64,000 bases of DNA from an uncultured Opitutia bacterium (GCA_903840355.1 CAIMFJ010000002.1:123501-187500), one strand, 5' to 3'; counted from the first letter of the stretch, positions 1 to 8,867 are shown. Numbers and translations: made by a program. The notes: a model not told the origin generated them from the letters alone.

Positions 1-581
1 TTCTTTTCCGCGGGGTCTTCGATCTTAAAGAATTCCGCAGCCTGGAAACCAAAGTTGTTGGCGACGAAAACTTGGGGGAAGGTTTCCCGGGAAGTGTTGT
101 AATTCAGCACGGCGTCGTTGTAAGCCTGACGGGCAAAAGCGATGCGGTTTTCCGTGGACGTTAATTCTTCCATTAAACCCTTCATCGTGGAGTCGGCCTT
201 TAACTGCGGGTAATTTTCGGAAACCACCAACAGGCGACTCAAGGCACCGCTCAAACCAGACTCGGCTTGATTCAACTCCTTCATCGCCGCGGGGTCCGCT
301 GGGTTAGCGGCCACATTGACATTAGCCTGCGTAGCCCGAGCCCGGGCACTGACTACCGCCTCCAGCGTTTGGCGTTCGTGCGCCATGTAACCCTTGGCAG
401 TTTCAACGAGGTTAGGGATTAAATCATAACGACGCTTCAGCTGCACATCAACCTGGGCAAAGGCGTTCTTCACCAAGTTGCGCAACGCCACTAGGCCATT
501 GTAAATTCCGACGACGTATAAAGCTAAGGCAACCGCAGAAGCTAAGATGGCTACCAAGATAAAAAGGAAGATACTACTCAT
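1..581 (-). CDS. lemA: LemA family protein (C-terminus cut by window edge)
   Basis: The reading frame begins with ATG at 579-581 and runs left off the window without a stop, so about 193 N-terminal residues are visible. They start with one hydrophobic segment (MSSIFLFILVAILASAVALA...) followed by the family hallmark VKNAFAQVDVQLKRRYDLIP, then NLVETAKGYMAHE and a long helical stretch that includes ENYPQLKAD and TSTENRIAFARQAYND. This is the conserved LemA pattern of a short N-terminal membrane anchor and a helical bundle outside the membrane. The biochemical role of LemA proteins is not settled; they often sit next to peptidase or TPM-domain genes, and any such partner would lie beyond the left edge. 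The gene is downstream of ispH on the same strand with a 108-base gap. Confidence 0.93.
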   Translation of the reverse strand, partial: MSSIFLFILVAILASAVALALYVVGIYNGLVALRNLVKNAFAQVDVQLKRRYDLIPNLVETAKGYMAHERQTLEAVVSARARATQANVNVAANPADPAAMKELNQAESGLSGALSRLLVVSENYPQLKADSTMKGLMEELTSTENRIAFARQAYNDAVLNYNTSRETFPQVFVANNFGFQAAEFFKIEDPAEK

Positions 582-637
582 AAAGACACGATAATGCCCC
601 TCCCTAGAGGTGCAAGCAGGGAGCGAACGGTTCAGTG

Positions 638-658
638 ATAATTACCCCGGGGAATTAT
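638..658. repeat. Imperfect palindrome between ispH and lemA
   Basis: The arms ATAATT and AATTAT flank CCCC/GGGG across 638-658, with single unpaired bases. No T-run follows on the minus strand, so it is not a standard terminator. It could be an operator-like site upstream of lemA. It could also be a chance palindrome in the only AT-rich spot of this gap. Confidence 0.3.
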
Positions 659-689
659 AGCCCTAAGGGACACCCTTCTTGAAAAAACC

Positions 690-1562
690 TTATGGAAGGG
701 CCTCTAATTGCTTACAGACCTCATCGATCAAAAAAGCTGGCGTCGAGGCCCCGGCGGTCACCCCCACCACGGTATAGCGCTGCAAAGCCTTCAAATCTAA
801 CTCCGCGACGGTTTCGACGTGAAAACATGGCAGGCCTTGGAGTTCGACCAGCTTAGCGAGTTTAACCGTGTTAGCGGAATGGCGTCCTCCAATGACGATA
901 ATCGCTTCGCACCCCTGACGATGTAATTCCACTACATCGGCTTGGCGGTCTTTGGTCGCCCCACAAATGGTATCGAAGACGAGGGCTTGCGGAAATCGTT
1001 GCTTTAAGTGCGCCCCTAAAATCTCAAATTCATCGGTGAACATCGTGGACTGCGACACCATGCAAACGTTCGAGCCCAAGTCGGGCAGCGCATCAATGTC
1101 GGCTTTCGAAGCCACCACGTGTCCGTGACCTTCGGTGTAGCCTAAAAGGCCAATCACCTCGGGGTGCTTGGCGTCACCAAAAATGACAGTGTGAAAGCCG
1201 CGCTTGGCATGCAGCCTCACTTTGCCGGCGATAATCCCCACGTCTGGGCAAGTGGCATCACGAAACTCCATACCTAAAGATTTTAAATACTGGCGGCGGT
1301 CAGGTGAAATCCCATGAGCCCGCACCACCATCACCGGATGCTCCCCGGCTCCAGCGGCGACATCCAGTTTCTCCTGTTTGCTGTAATCGCCCACTTCTCG
1401 AATGCCTTCGCCGGTTAACACTTCCATCATCTGGCGGTTATGGATCAAAGGGCCATCGGTATAAACTGGATGGCGACCCTTCTGGGCATACTCGCGGGCG
1501 ATGTCGATAGCACGCTCAACACCCCAACAAAAGCCCGCCGATTTGGCACGAATCACACGCAC
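690..1562 (-). CDS. ispH: 4-hydroxy-3-methylbut-2-enyl diphosphate reductase IspH
   Basis: IspH is the last enzyme of the MEP pathway. It reduces HMBPP to IPP and DMAPP with a [4Fe-4S] cluster in the cytoplasm. The 290 residues match the usual length of the short bacterial form. The three cluster cysteines are visible in SAGFCWGV (C12), DATCPDVG and TICGATKDRQ. Other family motifs are KHPEVIGLLG with the catalytic Glu, VSQSTMF, and the substrate-binding GGRHSANT. The start MRVIRAKSAGFCWGV places C12 where homologues have it. The gene lies in a minus-strand run with a 48-base gap to the upstream discoidin-like gene. dxs, the first MEP enzyme, is in the same window at 48160-50058 but unlinked. 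Confidence 0.97.
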   Translation of the reverse strand: MRVIRAKSAGFCWGVERAIDIAREYAQKGRHPVYTDGPLIHNRQMMEVLTGEGIREVGDYSKQEKLDVAAGAGEHPVMVVRAHGISPDRRQYLKSLGMEFRDATCPDVGIIAGKVRLHAKRGFHTVIFGDAKHPEVIGLLGYTEGHGHVVASKADIDALPDLGSNVCMVSQSTMFTDEFEILGAHLKQRFPQALVFDTICGATKDRQADVVELHRQGCEAIIVIGGRHSANTVKLAKLVELQGLPCFHVETVAELDLKALQRYTVVGVTAGASTPAFLIDEVCKQLEALP

Positions 1563-1610
1563 GACACCACGGTAAACAAGCCCGTCGACAACTCAAGCAA
1601 AGTCGCTGCT

Positions 1611-2258
1611 TTACTTGGAGGGCACGCCCCAGACTTCGGCTTCGACGTAATCATTCGAAGGCGTGGCGGAATTCCCCTTGGAGTAAAAACGCACGTAGCG
1701 TCCTTTAACACCTGCCACGGGCATCACGCGACCTTCATTGGACTCATAGTAAGCGTAGTCCTTCCCCTTCCCTAAACCTAATTCATTTTCGACGTCATTG
1801 TTATAAACCGTGGTCACGCCTTTTTTGAAATCAGGATCATCCGAGATTTGTACCACGACGCAGAAATAGACGCGGCGCTCGCGGTGGAAGTGCCACAGGG
1901 CAATGGCGTGGATGTCGACTTCTTTAGCGAGGTCGATTTGCATCCACTGCATCCCGCGAGGTAATTCGCACTCAAAACCTTCTTCGCCATTCTTATCCCC
2001 ATCGGTCAAGAAGGAGAAATCGCCCGCCGCTGCTTCCTTTGCACTGCACGTCACCGCACAACCTAAAGCCATATTTTTGGCGTCCGCAGGAACTTTAGGC
2101 AACACGCGCGGACCAGTAGGAGCAGGCTCTAAATTAGAAATCTTTAAGGGCTTGGGGGTACCCAAGGCCACCGACTTCGGCAACACCAGGGGCAAGGGCT
2201 TATCTTCCGCTAAACCTAAAGCAGCGAGACAGCAGAGACCAAAATAGAGTGGCTTCAT
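1611..2258 (-). CDS. Secreted discoidin-like (F5/8 type C-like) protein
   Basis: This 215-residue protein has a short signal peptide (MKPLYFGLCCLAALGLA). A proline-rich spacer follows, then one beta-sandwich-like domain. Features resembling discoidin/F5-8C domains are NMALGCAVTCSA, FLTDGDKNGEEGFECEL, WMQIDLAKEVDIHAIALWHFH, YFCVVVQISDDPDF and a terminal GRYVRFYSKGNS...DYVEAEVWG. Such domains bind sugars or other ligands. Proteins of this kind are common in Verrucomicrobiota, often within larger enzymes; here the domain stands alone. There is no catalytic motif, so a binding role in the periplasm or at the cell surface is the most that can be inferred. Confidence 0.75.
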   Translation of the reverse strand: MKPLYFGLCCLAALGLAEDKPLPLVLPKSVALGTPKPLKISNLEPAPTGPRVLPKVPADAKNMALGCAVTCSAKEAAAGDFSFLTDGDKNGEEGFECELPRGMQWMQIDLAKEVDIHAIALWHFHRERRVYFCVVVQISDDPDFKKGVTTVYNNDVENELGLGKGKDYAYYESNEGRVMPVAGVKGRYVRFYSKGNSATPSNDYVEAEVWGVPSK

Positions 2259-2299
2259 AAAAGGTAGTCTTAATTAGACTGAGGCTCGGGAGATAAGTT

Positions 2300-3469
2300 T
2301 CAAGACTTTGGGGCATCCAAAGTGCGCACCCGGCGGTGCTTCAGCGGGAAACGCAAGGTAACGGTCGTTCCCACGCCCTCGGTGCTCTGAATTTCGACCC
2401 GCCCGCCATGAGAACGCATAATTCTTAATAAAATCAGCATCCCAATGCCCCCACCCGATTCCTTAGTCGTAAAGTAAGCATCGAAAACGCGCTTTAATTT
2501 ATCCGCCGGAATCCCCACCCCCGTATCCCGCACGGTCAACTTCACCCATTCATCATCCGACGCTAAATTGAGAAATAAATCTCCACCGCGATCCATCGCT
2601 TCCAGGGCATTCTTTAAAACATTAAAGAGTGCCTGCTTCACTTGATTGCGATCGGCCAAAACCAACGGGATTTGCCCCGGCAGCGAGACCTGCACCCGGA
2701 CGCCAAGTTGCTCCATCTGGTCTTTTAAAAGAGTGACCGCTTCGGCCACGACGGCGACTAAGTCCGTATCCACTAGATTCGGTGGCGTGGGACGAATGGC
2801 GCCCAAAAATTCGCGCACAATGCCGTCGAGGCGGGTGATTTCGCTCCGACAAACTTGTACCGCCTCGCGGACTTTCTTGGCCGAAGGAATCTCTCCCAGC
2901 TTCTCCACCTCGCGCTGCAGAATTTGTAAGTGAATGCCGATGGCATTCAACGGATTGCCAACTTCATGAGCGACTCCCGCAGCCAACGTCATAATTGAAT
3001 CAATGCGTTCGCTTTCAACGCGCTCTTCCGTACGCAACGCTTGATCGGTGATGTTGCTTAAAACCGCCACGCGACGGCGTTTTCCTAAATCCGACTTCGA
3101 TTGTACACTGGCTAAGTGTAACCGCAGTAAACGCGGCTCAGGGTAACTGACTTCAATCTCCCGGGTCAACGATTCGGCCTCTTCAGGCAAATTCAAGGCG
3201 GCTGCTAAATCAGGCGAAATCCGGCGCAAATCAGCCCCATTGATGCTCTCCCCTTGCACGCCCAATAAATTCACGGCGACTTCATTAGCATAATCCACCG
3301 TGCCATCGTCCGATAGCACCAAGACGCCTTCTTGTAGCGTGTCTAACACGGTCTCCATCAAGTCGCGCTCGCGTTCGAGTCGACGGGCTAAAATCGCCAA
3401 ATTCTGCGGATCCAAATCGTCAATCCGACCTAGTAAACGATCTAGGGAACTGAAATGGCGTCGGCTCAT
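2300..3469 (-). CDS. Soluble PAS-containing sensor histidine kinase
   Basis: The 389 residues have no membrane segment. The order is an N-terminal coiled coil (about 1-40), a PAS-like domain (about 40-150: LDTLQEGVLVLSDDGTVDYANEVAVNLLG), a HisKA dimerisation domain with the phospho-acceptor His in AAGVAHEVGNPLNAIG, and a HATPase_c domain with the N box (FNVLKNALEAM), G1 box (VRDTGVGIP) and a G2 region reading ESGGGIGMLILLRI. The usual G2 pattern is GTGLGL, so this one is divergent. Autophosphorylation on His and transfer to a response regulator are expected, but no regulator is nearby. The gene overlaps the end of coaB by four bases (ATGA), which suggests translational coupling rather than a shared function. 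Confidence 0.88.
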   Translation of the reverse strand: MSRRHFSSLDRLLGRIDDLDPQNLAILARRLERERDLMETVLDTLQEGVLVLSDDGTVDYANEVAVNLLGVQGESINGADLRRISPDLAAALNLPEEAESLTREIEVSYPEPRLLRLHLASVQSKSDLGKRRRVAVLSNITDQALRTEERVESERIDSIMTLAAGVAHEVGNPLNAIGIHLQILQREVEKLGEIPSAKKVREAVQVCRSEITRLDGIVREFLGAIRPTPPNLVDTDLVAVVAEAVTLLKDQMEQLGVRVQVSLPGQIPLVLADRNQVKQALFNVLKNALEAMDRGGDLFLNLASDDEWVKLTVRDTGVGIPADKLKRVFDAYFTTKESGGGIGMLILLRIMRSHGGRVEIQSTEGVGTTVTLRFPLKHRRVRTLDAPKS

Positions 3470-4125
3470 GGGATCCGCGAGGAGTTCTTCATAGCTTGGT
3501 CCAACTGCGCAATCAAGGCCCGAGCGATTTCGGTCTTCGGGGCGGGACCCAACACTTGGCGCCAGCCTTCGCGACCTAATAAAATCACCCGATTCTGCTC
3601 GGAACCAAAGGCCCCTTGAGGACCGGCGACGGAGTTCGCGACAATTAAATCGAGGTTCTTGCGTTCCAGTTTCTCCAACGCGTGTTGCTCGATGGCTTCG
3701 GTCTCGGCCGCAAACCCTACGAGGTATTGGTCCGGACGGCGCCGGGCCGACAGCGTGCCCAAAATATCTGGGGTCGCTTCGAATTCGACGGTCATCGTGG
3801 TCGCCCCTTTTTTAACCTTCTGCGCCGCTTGCACTCGGGGACGCCAATCGCTGACCGCGGCGGCCATAATTAAAATATCACAAGGCCCAAACAAGGCATC
3901 CGTCTGACGCAGCATTTCTTCCGCCGTGACCACAGGATAAACCAACACCCCAGCTGGTTCAGGTAAACTGACCGGGCCCGTCACCAAATCAACCGTCCAC
4001 CCCGCGGCCTTAGCCGCGGCCGCCAACGCAAACCCCATCTTCCCCGACGAGGGGTTGCTCATAAACCGGACGGGGTCAAAAAATTCACGCGTCGGCCCTG
4101 CAGTGATGAGACAGCGGATGGACAT
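3466..4125 (-). CDS. coaB: Phosphopantothenate-cysteine ligase (stand-alone CoaB)
   Basis: CoaB joins 4'-phosphopantothenate to cysteine during coenzyme A synthesis. The 219 residues correspond only to the C-terminal CoaB half of the usual CoaBC fusion. They begin at the CoaB hallmark [20 protein letters not shown] followed by [11 protein letters not shown]. Other CoaB signatures are the [14 protein letters not shown] motif, the KVKKG loop carrying the catalytic Lys, [10 protein letters not shown] and LVGFAAETE. There is no flavodoxin-like CoaC decarboxylase part, so CoaC should be encoded elsewhere. The start codon lies 97 bases from divergent rdgB. The 3' end overlaps the histidine kinase by four bases. 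Confidence 0.92.
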   Translation of the reverse strand: MSIRCLITAGPTREFFDPVRFMSNPSSGKMGFALAAAAKAAGWTVDLVTGPVSLPEPAGVLVYPVVTAEEMLRQTDALFGPCDILIMAAAVSDWRPRVQAAQKVKKGATTMTVEFEATPDILGTLSARRRPDQYLVGFAAETEAIEQHALEKLERKNLDLIVANSVAGPQGAFGSEQNRVILLGREGWRQVLGPAPKTEIARALIAQLDQAMKNSSRIP

Positions 4126-4222
4126 TGCCTCTTTCTTAAGGGACTATCCTTCCAAGGGCGAGCGTGAAGGCGGTCGTGCTTTGACACTTCACAGCCAGCC
4201 CGAAGCCCTTCAGATTGGGGCC

Positions 4223-4834
4223 ATGGATATTTACTTAGCCACGGGCAACGCCCACAAGGCCGAAGAATTCGGCCGCCTCTTCGCTCAAGCGGGCCTCAAG
4301 GTCAAAGTGCGCTCAGCTCGCGAACTAGGTGGCATGCCCTACGTGGAAGAGATCACGGGGACCTTTCATGGCAACTGTCGCTTAAAAGCCAATGCCCTCC
4401 GCGAAATCGCCCCCCGCAAGGCGTGGGTACTGGCCGATGATAGCGGGCTGTGCTGCGATGCCCTCCAAGGTGGACCAGGCGTGGACTCAGCGGTCTACGC
4501 GGGACAAGGGGCGACCGACGCCCAAAATCGGGCCAAGTTGCTAAAGGCACTCGAAAAGGCTCCGCCCCATAAACGCGGCGCCCGCTTTGAATGTCACTTG
4601 ATTCTACTCGGTCCTAATTACGAAGTGGAAAAATTCATTGGCCAATGTTGGGGTAAAATCTTGGAGCAAGAAGTGGGGACGGGTGGCTTTGGCTACGATT
4701 CCCTCTTCGTTCCCGCCGGCGAAACGAAAACCTTTGGCGAACTCAGCCCCGCCACGAAAGATCAAATCAGCCACCGTGCGGTCGCCTTCCAACAGCTGGT
4801 GGCTTGGATGCGTAGCAACGACCTCGGTCGCTAA
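4223..4834 (+). CDS. rdgB: RdgB/HAM1 family XTP/dITP pyrophosphatase
   Basis: The enzyme hydrolyses non-canonical purine nucleoside triphosphates (XTP, dITP, ITP) to monophosphates, keeping them out of DNA and RNA. I place the start at 4223 ([17 protein letters not shown]) because the family begins with exactly this TGNxHK motif. The frame is open 168 bases further upstream, but that part runs into divergent coaB and has no family character. The 203 residues contain [11 protein letters not shown] with the metal-binding Asp, the loop [22 protein letters not shown] and the C-terminal [13 protein letters not shown]. The gene is single and convergent with opcA, with two bases between the stops. 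Confidence 0.95.
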   Translation: MDIYLATGNAHKAEEFGRLFAQAGLKVKVRSARELGGMPYVEEITGTFHGNCRLKANALREIAPRKAWVLADDSGLCCDALQGGPGVDSAVYAGQGATDAQNRAKLLKALEKAPPHKRGARFECHLILLGPNYEVEKFIGQCWGKILEQEVGTGGFGYDSLFVPAGETKTFGELSPATKDQISHRAVAFQQLVAWMRSNDLGR

Positions 4835-4836
4835 TT

Positions 4837-5805
4837 CTAGAAGAAAACGGCTTCCGACAACGCCTCGGAGGGCAGCATGAAGGCAATGCGTTGCTTGACC
4901 GTCGCCCCACCATGCATGCGGGTGAAGGAATACGTGGCCGCAGTGCCTTGCTCGGCATGCTCCCAAGAAAACTTCGCCCCATCTGCAAACACCCATTCGG
5001 CATCTAAGTTATCGCCTGGAGGGGGCGTGGCATTGACTTGGAACGTGGACGTTAAAGGGACTTTGGCGATCGTAGCACAACGCTGTAAACAGGCCCGCAT
5101 CCAAGCTAAGATCCCTTGGGCTTCGCCTTTGAGATTCTGCCCATAAGACACGGTCACGGACTGCAAGCCGCGCACTAAATCAACCGGTGCGTTGGCCGCT
5201 AAATATTGCCCCAACGCCTGACGAACAGGCAAACAACGAGCGACGGCTAAATCGCGCACCGAAGCGGGCACGGGGAAAGAGAGGTTAAAAAAGTCATCAC
5301 CGACTAACGAGCGGTCGGCAACGACGCGACGGCAACGAGCCGTCCAACTCAACCAAGGTTTGAATTCTTCGGCACCAACGCGATGCGTCCAAAGGTTCGT
5401 AGGTAAATCGCCTTCTAACCAAGTACTCACGAGCGATTCTAATTCGGGCGTGGGTGCACCGTGGGCTAAAATCAACGCTTCGCAACAACGCTTCCCGCGA
5501 CGGGCGGGATCAAAGAAGCAAACGACGTTCACCTTCGCCTCCAACGGAGCGGGAGCTTCCGCGAGCGGACGAGCGGCTAAAACAACCAACCGACAAGGAT
5601 AACGTTGGGCAAAAACAATGGCTTCATCGAAGCGAGCTTGGGCATCCGCAGGCGTGACGTCCGCCCCAAACATGAGCACCAAATTCATCTGCGAAGCACG
5701 TGCCGACTCTTCGCCTTCATTAGCCCAGGCTTTATCCAAAGAATGCAACGCCTCCGAGATTTTAACCGTAAAACCTGGCAAAGCGTCGAGAATGGGATGG
5801 GCCAT
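4837..5805 (-). CDS. opcA: OpcA-like glucose-6-phosphate dehydrogenase assembly protein
   Basis: The 322 residues match the OpcA family in layout. The N-terminal half reads MNLVLMFGADVTPADAQARF...YPCRLVVLAARP, then VCFFDPARRGKRCCEALILA and WLEGDLPTNLWTHRV; the C-terminal half contains ILAWMRACLQR. OpcA was described in cyanobacteria and actinobacteria as an activator or assembly factor of glucose-6-phosphate dehydrogenase, where it conveys redox control. Position supports the call: it starts three bases after the end of zwf on the same strand, as the last gene of yraN-zwf-opcA. No enzymatic motif is visible. Confidence 0.88.
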   Translation of the reverse strand: MAHPILDALPGFTVKISEALHSLDKAWANEGEESARASQMNLVLMFGADVTPADAQARFDEAIVFAQRYPCRLVVLAARPLAEAPAPLEAKVNVVCFFDPARRGKRCCEALILAHGAPTPELESLVSTWLEGDLPTNLWTHRVGAEEFKPWLSWTARCRRVVADRSLVGDDFFNLSFPVPASVRDLAVARCLPVRQALGQYLAANAPVDLVRGLQSVTVSYGQNLKGEAQGILAWMRACLQRCATIAKVPLTSTFQVNATPPPGDNLDAEWVFADGAKFSWEHAEQGTAATYSFTRMHGGATVKQRIAFMLPSEALSEAVFF

Positions 5806-5808
5806 AAA

Positions 5809-7353
5809 TTATCGTCCAGTATTACGCCAAGCATGCCCCTGTGCAGCCAATAAATCATCGGCTGCCTTGGGACCCCACGAACCCGCGGCGTAAGTCTGCA
5901 TGCCTTGATTCACCGACTGTTGCCAGTCGTTGAGCAACGGCGTAAAGATGCGCCACGAGGCCTCGGTTTCATCACCGCGAATGAACAAGGTGCGATCCCC
6001 CACCACGGCATCTAAAATCAAACGCTCGTAAGCTTCAGGCGTGTTCGAACCAAAGGTGGTCGCATAACGGAAGCTCAAACGCACCGGCTGGGTACGCGGC
6101 TCCAAACCAGGAACTTTAGAATTCAAGACCAGCGTGCTGCCTTCGTCGGGCTGAATCTGAATCACCAAACGATTGGGTGAAAGGTCGTAGCGTGAATCAC
6201 CTGAAAAGAGGCCGTTCTTGGGCTGCTTGAATTGAATGGCGATTTCGGACACGCGGCGGGCGAGGCGCTTACCGGAACGCATGTAAAACGGCACGCCAGC
6301 CCAGCGATAATTATGAATCGCTAAACGCAAGGCACAGAAAGTCTCAGTCTCGGAAGTGGCCGGGATATCTTTTTCTTGGAGATAGCCGGCAACTTTTTCG
6401 CCCGCCGATAAACCCGCCGTGTATTGGGCGCGAACGGCATCGCCCTGCGGTCCTAAATTCAAGGGCTGAATCGCGGAAAGGAGTTTTACTTTTTCGTCGC
6501 GAATGTGCTCCGCCGAAAGCGACTGCGGTTGCTCCATCGCAATCAACGCCAGCAACTGCATGGTGTGATTTTGCAACATGTCACGCGTCGCCCCGCTGTG
6601 ATCGTAATAACCCCCGCGCGAGCCCACCCCGAGTTCTTCCGCCACGGTTAATTGCACGTGGTCTACGTGGTGATTATTCCAGAGTGGCTCGTAAATGGGG
6701 TTTGCGAAGCGTTGCACCAAGAGGTCTTGGACGGTTTCTTTACCTAAGTAGTGATCGATGCGGTAAATTTGCGACTCTTGGAAATTACGGGCCGCAATGC
6801 GGTTCAAATGCATCGCCGACTGCAAATCGCGACCAAAGGGTTTTTCGATAATCACCTTGCTCTCCAAGGCCGTACCTTGGCCGCGCGAGGCTAAACCCGA
6901 CTGTCCTAAGTTTTCTAAAATAGGTTCAAAGACCGTGGGCGGCGTCGAGACGTAAAAGACCAATTGCAAGGGGCGACCGGCCTTCTGTTCGGCTTGCTCA
7001 ATCTGATTCTTCAAAGCCACGTAGGCCGCAGCCTCATCATAACCACCGGCTTGGTAGGACATATTGGCCTCGACGCGCTGCCAAATGTCGGCTCGGAACG
7101 CCCGGCGGGAAAACTGCGTGATATCCTTAGCCGATTGGGCCTTAAACTCGGCATCGGCCACGGGCTTGCGGCCAAACCCAATCAGGAAAAATTCGGCAGG
7201 CAATAAGCTGTCGACGGCCAGGTTATAAAGCGCTGGCAGGAGCTTGCGGGCCGCTAAATCACCCGAAGCGCCAAAAATGACGACGCAAGTCGGTTGAGCT
7301 CCGCGATGCTTACTGAGACCGTCAAGAAACGGATGGCGTTCGGTATCGGACAT
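5809..7353 (-). CDS. zwf: Glucose-6-phosphate 1-dehydrogenase
   Basis: Zwf oxidises glucose-6-phosphate to 6-phosphogluconolactone with reduction of NADP+, the entry to the oxidative pentose phosphate and Entner-Doudoroff pathways. The 514 residues hold the N-terminal Rossmann motif (CVVIFGASGDLAARKLLPAL), the catalytic-site sequence RIDHYLGKETVQDLLVQRFAN, the IIEKPFGRDL motif, and a C-terminal domain including PFYMRSGKRLARRVSEI. Length is normal. The gene is second in yraN-zwf-opcA with gaps of six and three bases. 6-phosphogluconolactonase is encoded 50 kb away at 57835-58563; no gnd is in the window. Confidence 0.97.
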   Translation of the reverse strand: MSDTERHPFLDGLSKHRGAQPTCVVIFGASGDLAARKLLPALYNLAVDSLLPAEFFLIGFGRKPVADAEFKAQSAKDITQFSRRAFRADIWQRVEANMSYQAGGYDEAAAYVALKNQIEQAEQKAGRPLQLVFYVSTPPTVFEPILENLGQSGLASRGQGTALESKVIIEKPFGRDLQSAMHLNRIAARNFQESQIYRIDHYLGKETVQDLLVQRFANPIYEPLWNNHHVDHVQLTVAEELGVGSRGGYYDHSGATRDMLQNHTMQLLALIAMEQPQSLSAEHIRDEKVKLLSAIQPLNLGPQGDAVRAQYTAGLSAGEKVAGYLQEKDIPATSETETFCALRLAIHNYRWAGVPFYMRSGKRLARRVSEIAIQFKQPKNGLFSGDSRYDLSPNRLVIQIQPDEGSTLVLNSKVPGLEPRTQPVRLSFRYATTFGSNTPEAYERLILDAVVGDRTLFIRGDETEASWRIFTPLLNDWQQSVNQGMQTYAAGSWGPKAADDLLAAQGHAWRNTGR

Positions 7354-7359
7354 TGTGAG

Positions 7360-7761
7360 TTAGGAGTGACGACGCCGTAAGAGGAGTACGCCACGGTGCT
7401 GGAGGATGCGAACCAAACGACTATTGCAAACCAGAACCTCCACGATGTCGCAGCGGACATGGGCAATCCTGTCAATTTCCCGCAACCAGGCGCGTACCGC
7501 CCGGCGAAGCGCCCTCTTTTTTCGTCGATTAACGGCTCCATACCCCTCACCCCCCTGCTCCGCCGTCCGAGTCTTAACTTCAATAAAAACCACAACCCGC
7601 CCTTCCAAGACCACAAGGTCTAGCTCATCCACCCCGGCACGCCAATTCTGAGCTAAGAGTTGCCCGCCTTGCTGAGCGTAATAGGCCGCCGCCCACCGCT
7701 CGCCCCGGGCCCCTAAGCTGCGCCAGTGACACCAACGACGCCACCAAGTTGCGAAAAACAT
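7360..7761 (-). CDS. yraN: YraN family (UPF0102) nuclease-fold protein
   Basis: The 133 residues match the YraN/UPF0102 family: LGARGERWAAAYYAQQGGQ, LLAQNWRAGVDELDLVVLEGRVVVFIEVKTR and AVNRRKKRALRRAV. The pattern E...D-ELD...FIEVKTR is the active-site arrangement of restriction-endonuclease-like nucleases, although the physiological substrate is unknown. The coding strand is rich in Arg. It is the first gene of the yraN-zwf-opcA run, six bases before zwf. The next gene upstream is divergent. Confidence 0.85.
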   Translation of the reverse strand: MFFATWWRRWCHWRSLGARGERWAAAYYAQQGGQLLAQNWRAGVDELDLVVLEGRVVVFIEVKTRTAEQGGEGYGAVNRRKKRALRRAVRAWLREIDRIAHVRCDIVEVLVCNSRLVRILQHRGVLLLRRRHS

Positions 7762-7814
7762 CCCGCCTTTTTGGGCGGCGATGGGCCAAGTTCATGCAAA
7801 AAGCGGAGGGGTTC

Positions 7815-7844
7815 TTGACCTAGGGAACACACCCCCACTATCTG
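7815..7844 (+). promoter_or_regulatory. Candidate sigma-70-like promoter for the TIM-barrel gene
   Basis: TTGACC at 7815-7820 is followed after 18 bases by TATCTG at 7839-7844. This would place a transcript start about 15 bases before the ATG at 7868. The -35 element is good and the -10 element is weak. It was found by eye, so treat it as tentative. Confidence 0.35.
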
Positions 7845-7867
7845 TGTCATACCCAATCATAACCCCT

Positions 7868-8701
7868 ATGCGTTACGCCCTCCTCCTTGCCTTAGCCCTC
7901 GTTGCGAAGGTCAATGCCGACCCTATTCCCGACGAATTCCGCCAAAATGGCTGGTTCGTGGGCTGTCAGGCCTACACGTTCAACCGCTTCTCCGCGTTTG
8001 AAGCGATCGCCAAGACGAAGGAAGCGGGCGGCAACTTGATTGAGTTCTACCCCGGCCAAACCTTGAAGCCCGGTTCGAAAGACAAAGTGAGTCACACGAT
8101 GTCGGCCGAAGCGATGGCTGAACTGCAAGCGGAACTGAAACGCCAAGGCGTGAAGGCCGTGAACTACGGCGTCGTCGGCGCCCGTAGCGAAAAAGACGTG
8201 AACGAGATCATGGCTTGGGCCAAGAAAATGGGACTCTACTCGGTTTGCACCGAATCCACCGAGATGGTCGCTGCCTGGGAAAAGGCCGCCATCGAAAACG
8301 ACATCAAAGTCGCCTTCCACGAGCACGGCGGCTCCATGAGCAATCCTAAGTACAAGGTCTGGAATCCGCTCTACATCTTAGGCGTGGTCGAAAGCCGCGA
8401 CAAACACCTCGGTGCTTGCGCTGACCTCGGTCACTGGTGCACCTCGAACCTCAAGCCGGTCGAGTGCCTCCGCATCCTGAATGGTCGCATCATCAGCGTT
8501 CACTTAAAAGACAAAGCCGCCAACGGCGGTGCCCCTGTGGTAGTCGCGGGTCAAGGCGTAGTCGACGTGGCCGCTTGCTTAGAGGAATTAAAGAAGCAGA
8601 AGTTTGATGGTCATATCTCGGTCGAACACGAAGCGGACTGGGATAACAGCGTACCCCAAGTGAAGGCAGACATCGAATTCGTCAAAGCCCACGCTAAATA
8701 A
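7868..8701 (+). CDS. Secreted sugar phosphate isomerase/epimerase-like TIM-barrel protein
   Basis: The 277 residues start with a signal peptide (MRYALLLALALVAKVNA) and continue as a xylose-isomerase-like TIM barrel. The barrel signatures are WFVGCQAYTFNRFSAFEAI, GGNLIEFYPG, VNYGVVGARSEKDVNEIMAW, VAFHEHGGSM, HLGACADLGHWCTSNL, ISVHLKDKA and GHISVEHEADW; the His, Asp and Glu residues in the last four are the usual metal ligands. The ATG at 7868 is preferred to an upstream start at 7781 because it begins the signal peptide. Such exported isomerase-like proteins are numerous in Verrucomicrobiota and Planctomycetota; the sugar substrate cannot be told. It is a single-gene unit with a strong terminator after it. 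Confidence 0.88.
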   Translation: MRYALLLALALVAKVNADPIPDEFRQNGWFVGCQAYTFNRFSAFEAIAKTKEAGGNLIEFYPGQTLKPGSKDKVSHTMSAEAMAELQAELKRQGVKAVNYGVVGARSEKDVNEIMAWAKKMGLYSVCTESTEMVAAWEKAAIENDIKVAFHEHGGSMSNPKYKVWNPLYILGVVESRDKHLGACADLGHWCTSNLKPVECLRILNGRIISVHLKDKAANGGAPVVVAGQGVVDVAACLEELKKQKFDGHISVEHEADWDNSVPQVKADIEFVKAHAK

Positions 8702-8727
8702 AGCCCTCCGAGGTTAACACCTCCCTG

Positions 8728-8760
8728 AAACCTGCGTACCCAGCGTGCGCAGGTTTTTTT
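8728..8760 (+). terminator. Rho-independent terminator after the TIM-barrel gene
   Basis: A stem AAACCTGCGTAC (8728-8739) pairs with GTGCGCAGGTTT (8745-8756), with one G-T pair and loop CCAGC. Seven T occupy 8754-8760, so the first three also sit in the stem. It lies 26 bases after the stop codon. Confidence 0.9.
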
Positions 8761-8867
8761 GTGCCCCAGGCCCGCTGGCCTTGGTAGGGCAAAATGTAAA
8801 TAACCCGTGGCGAAAAGGATTCAACTTCCCCTGCCAGCGCCTACACCTTATCTTCCGAACTTAATCC

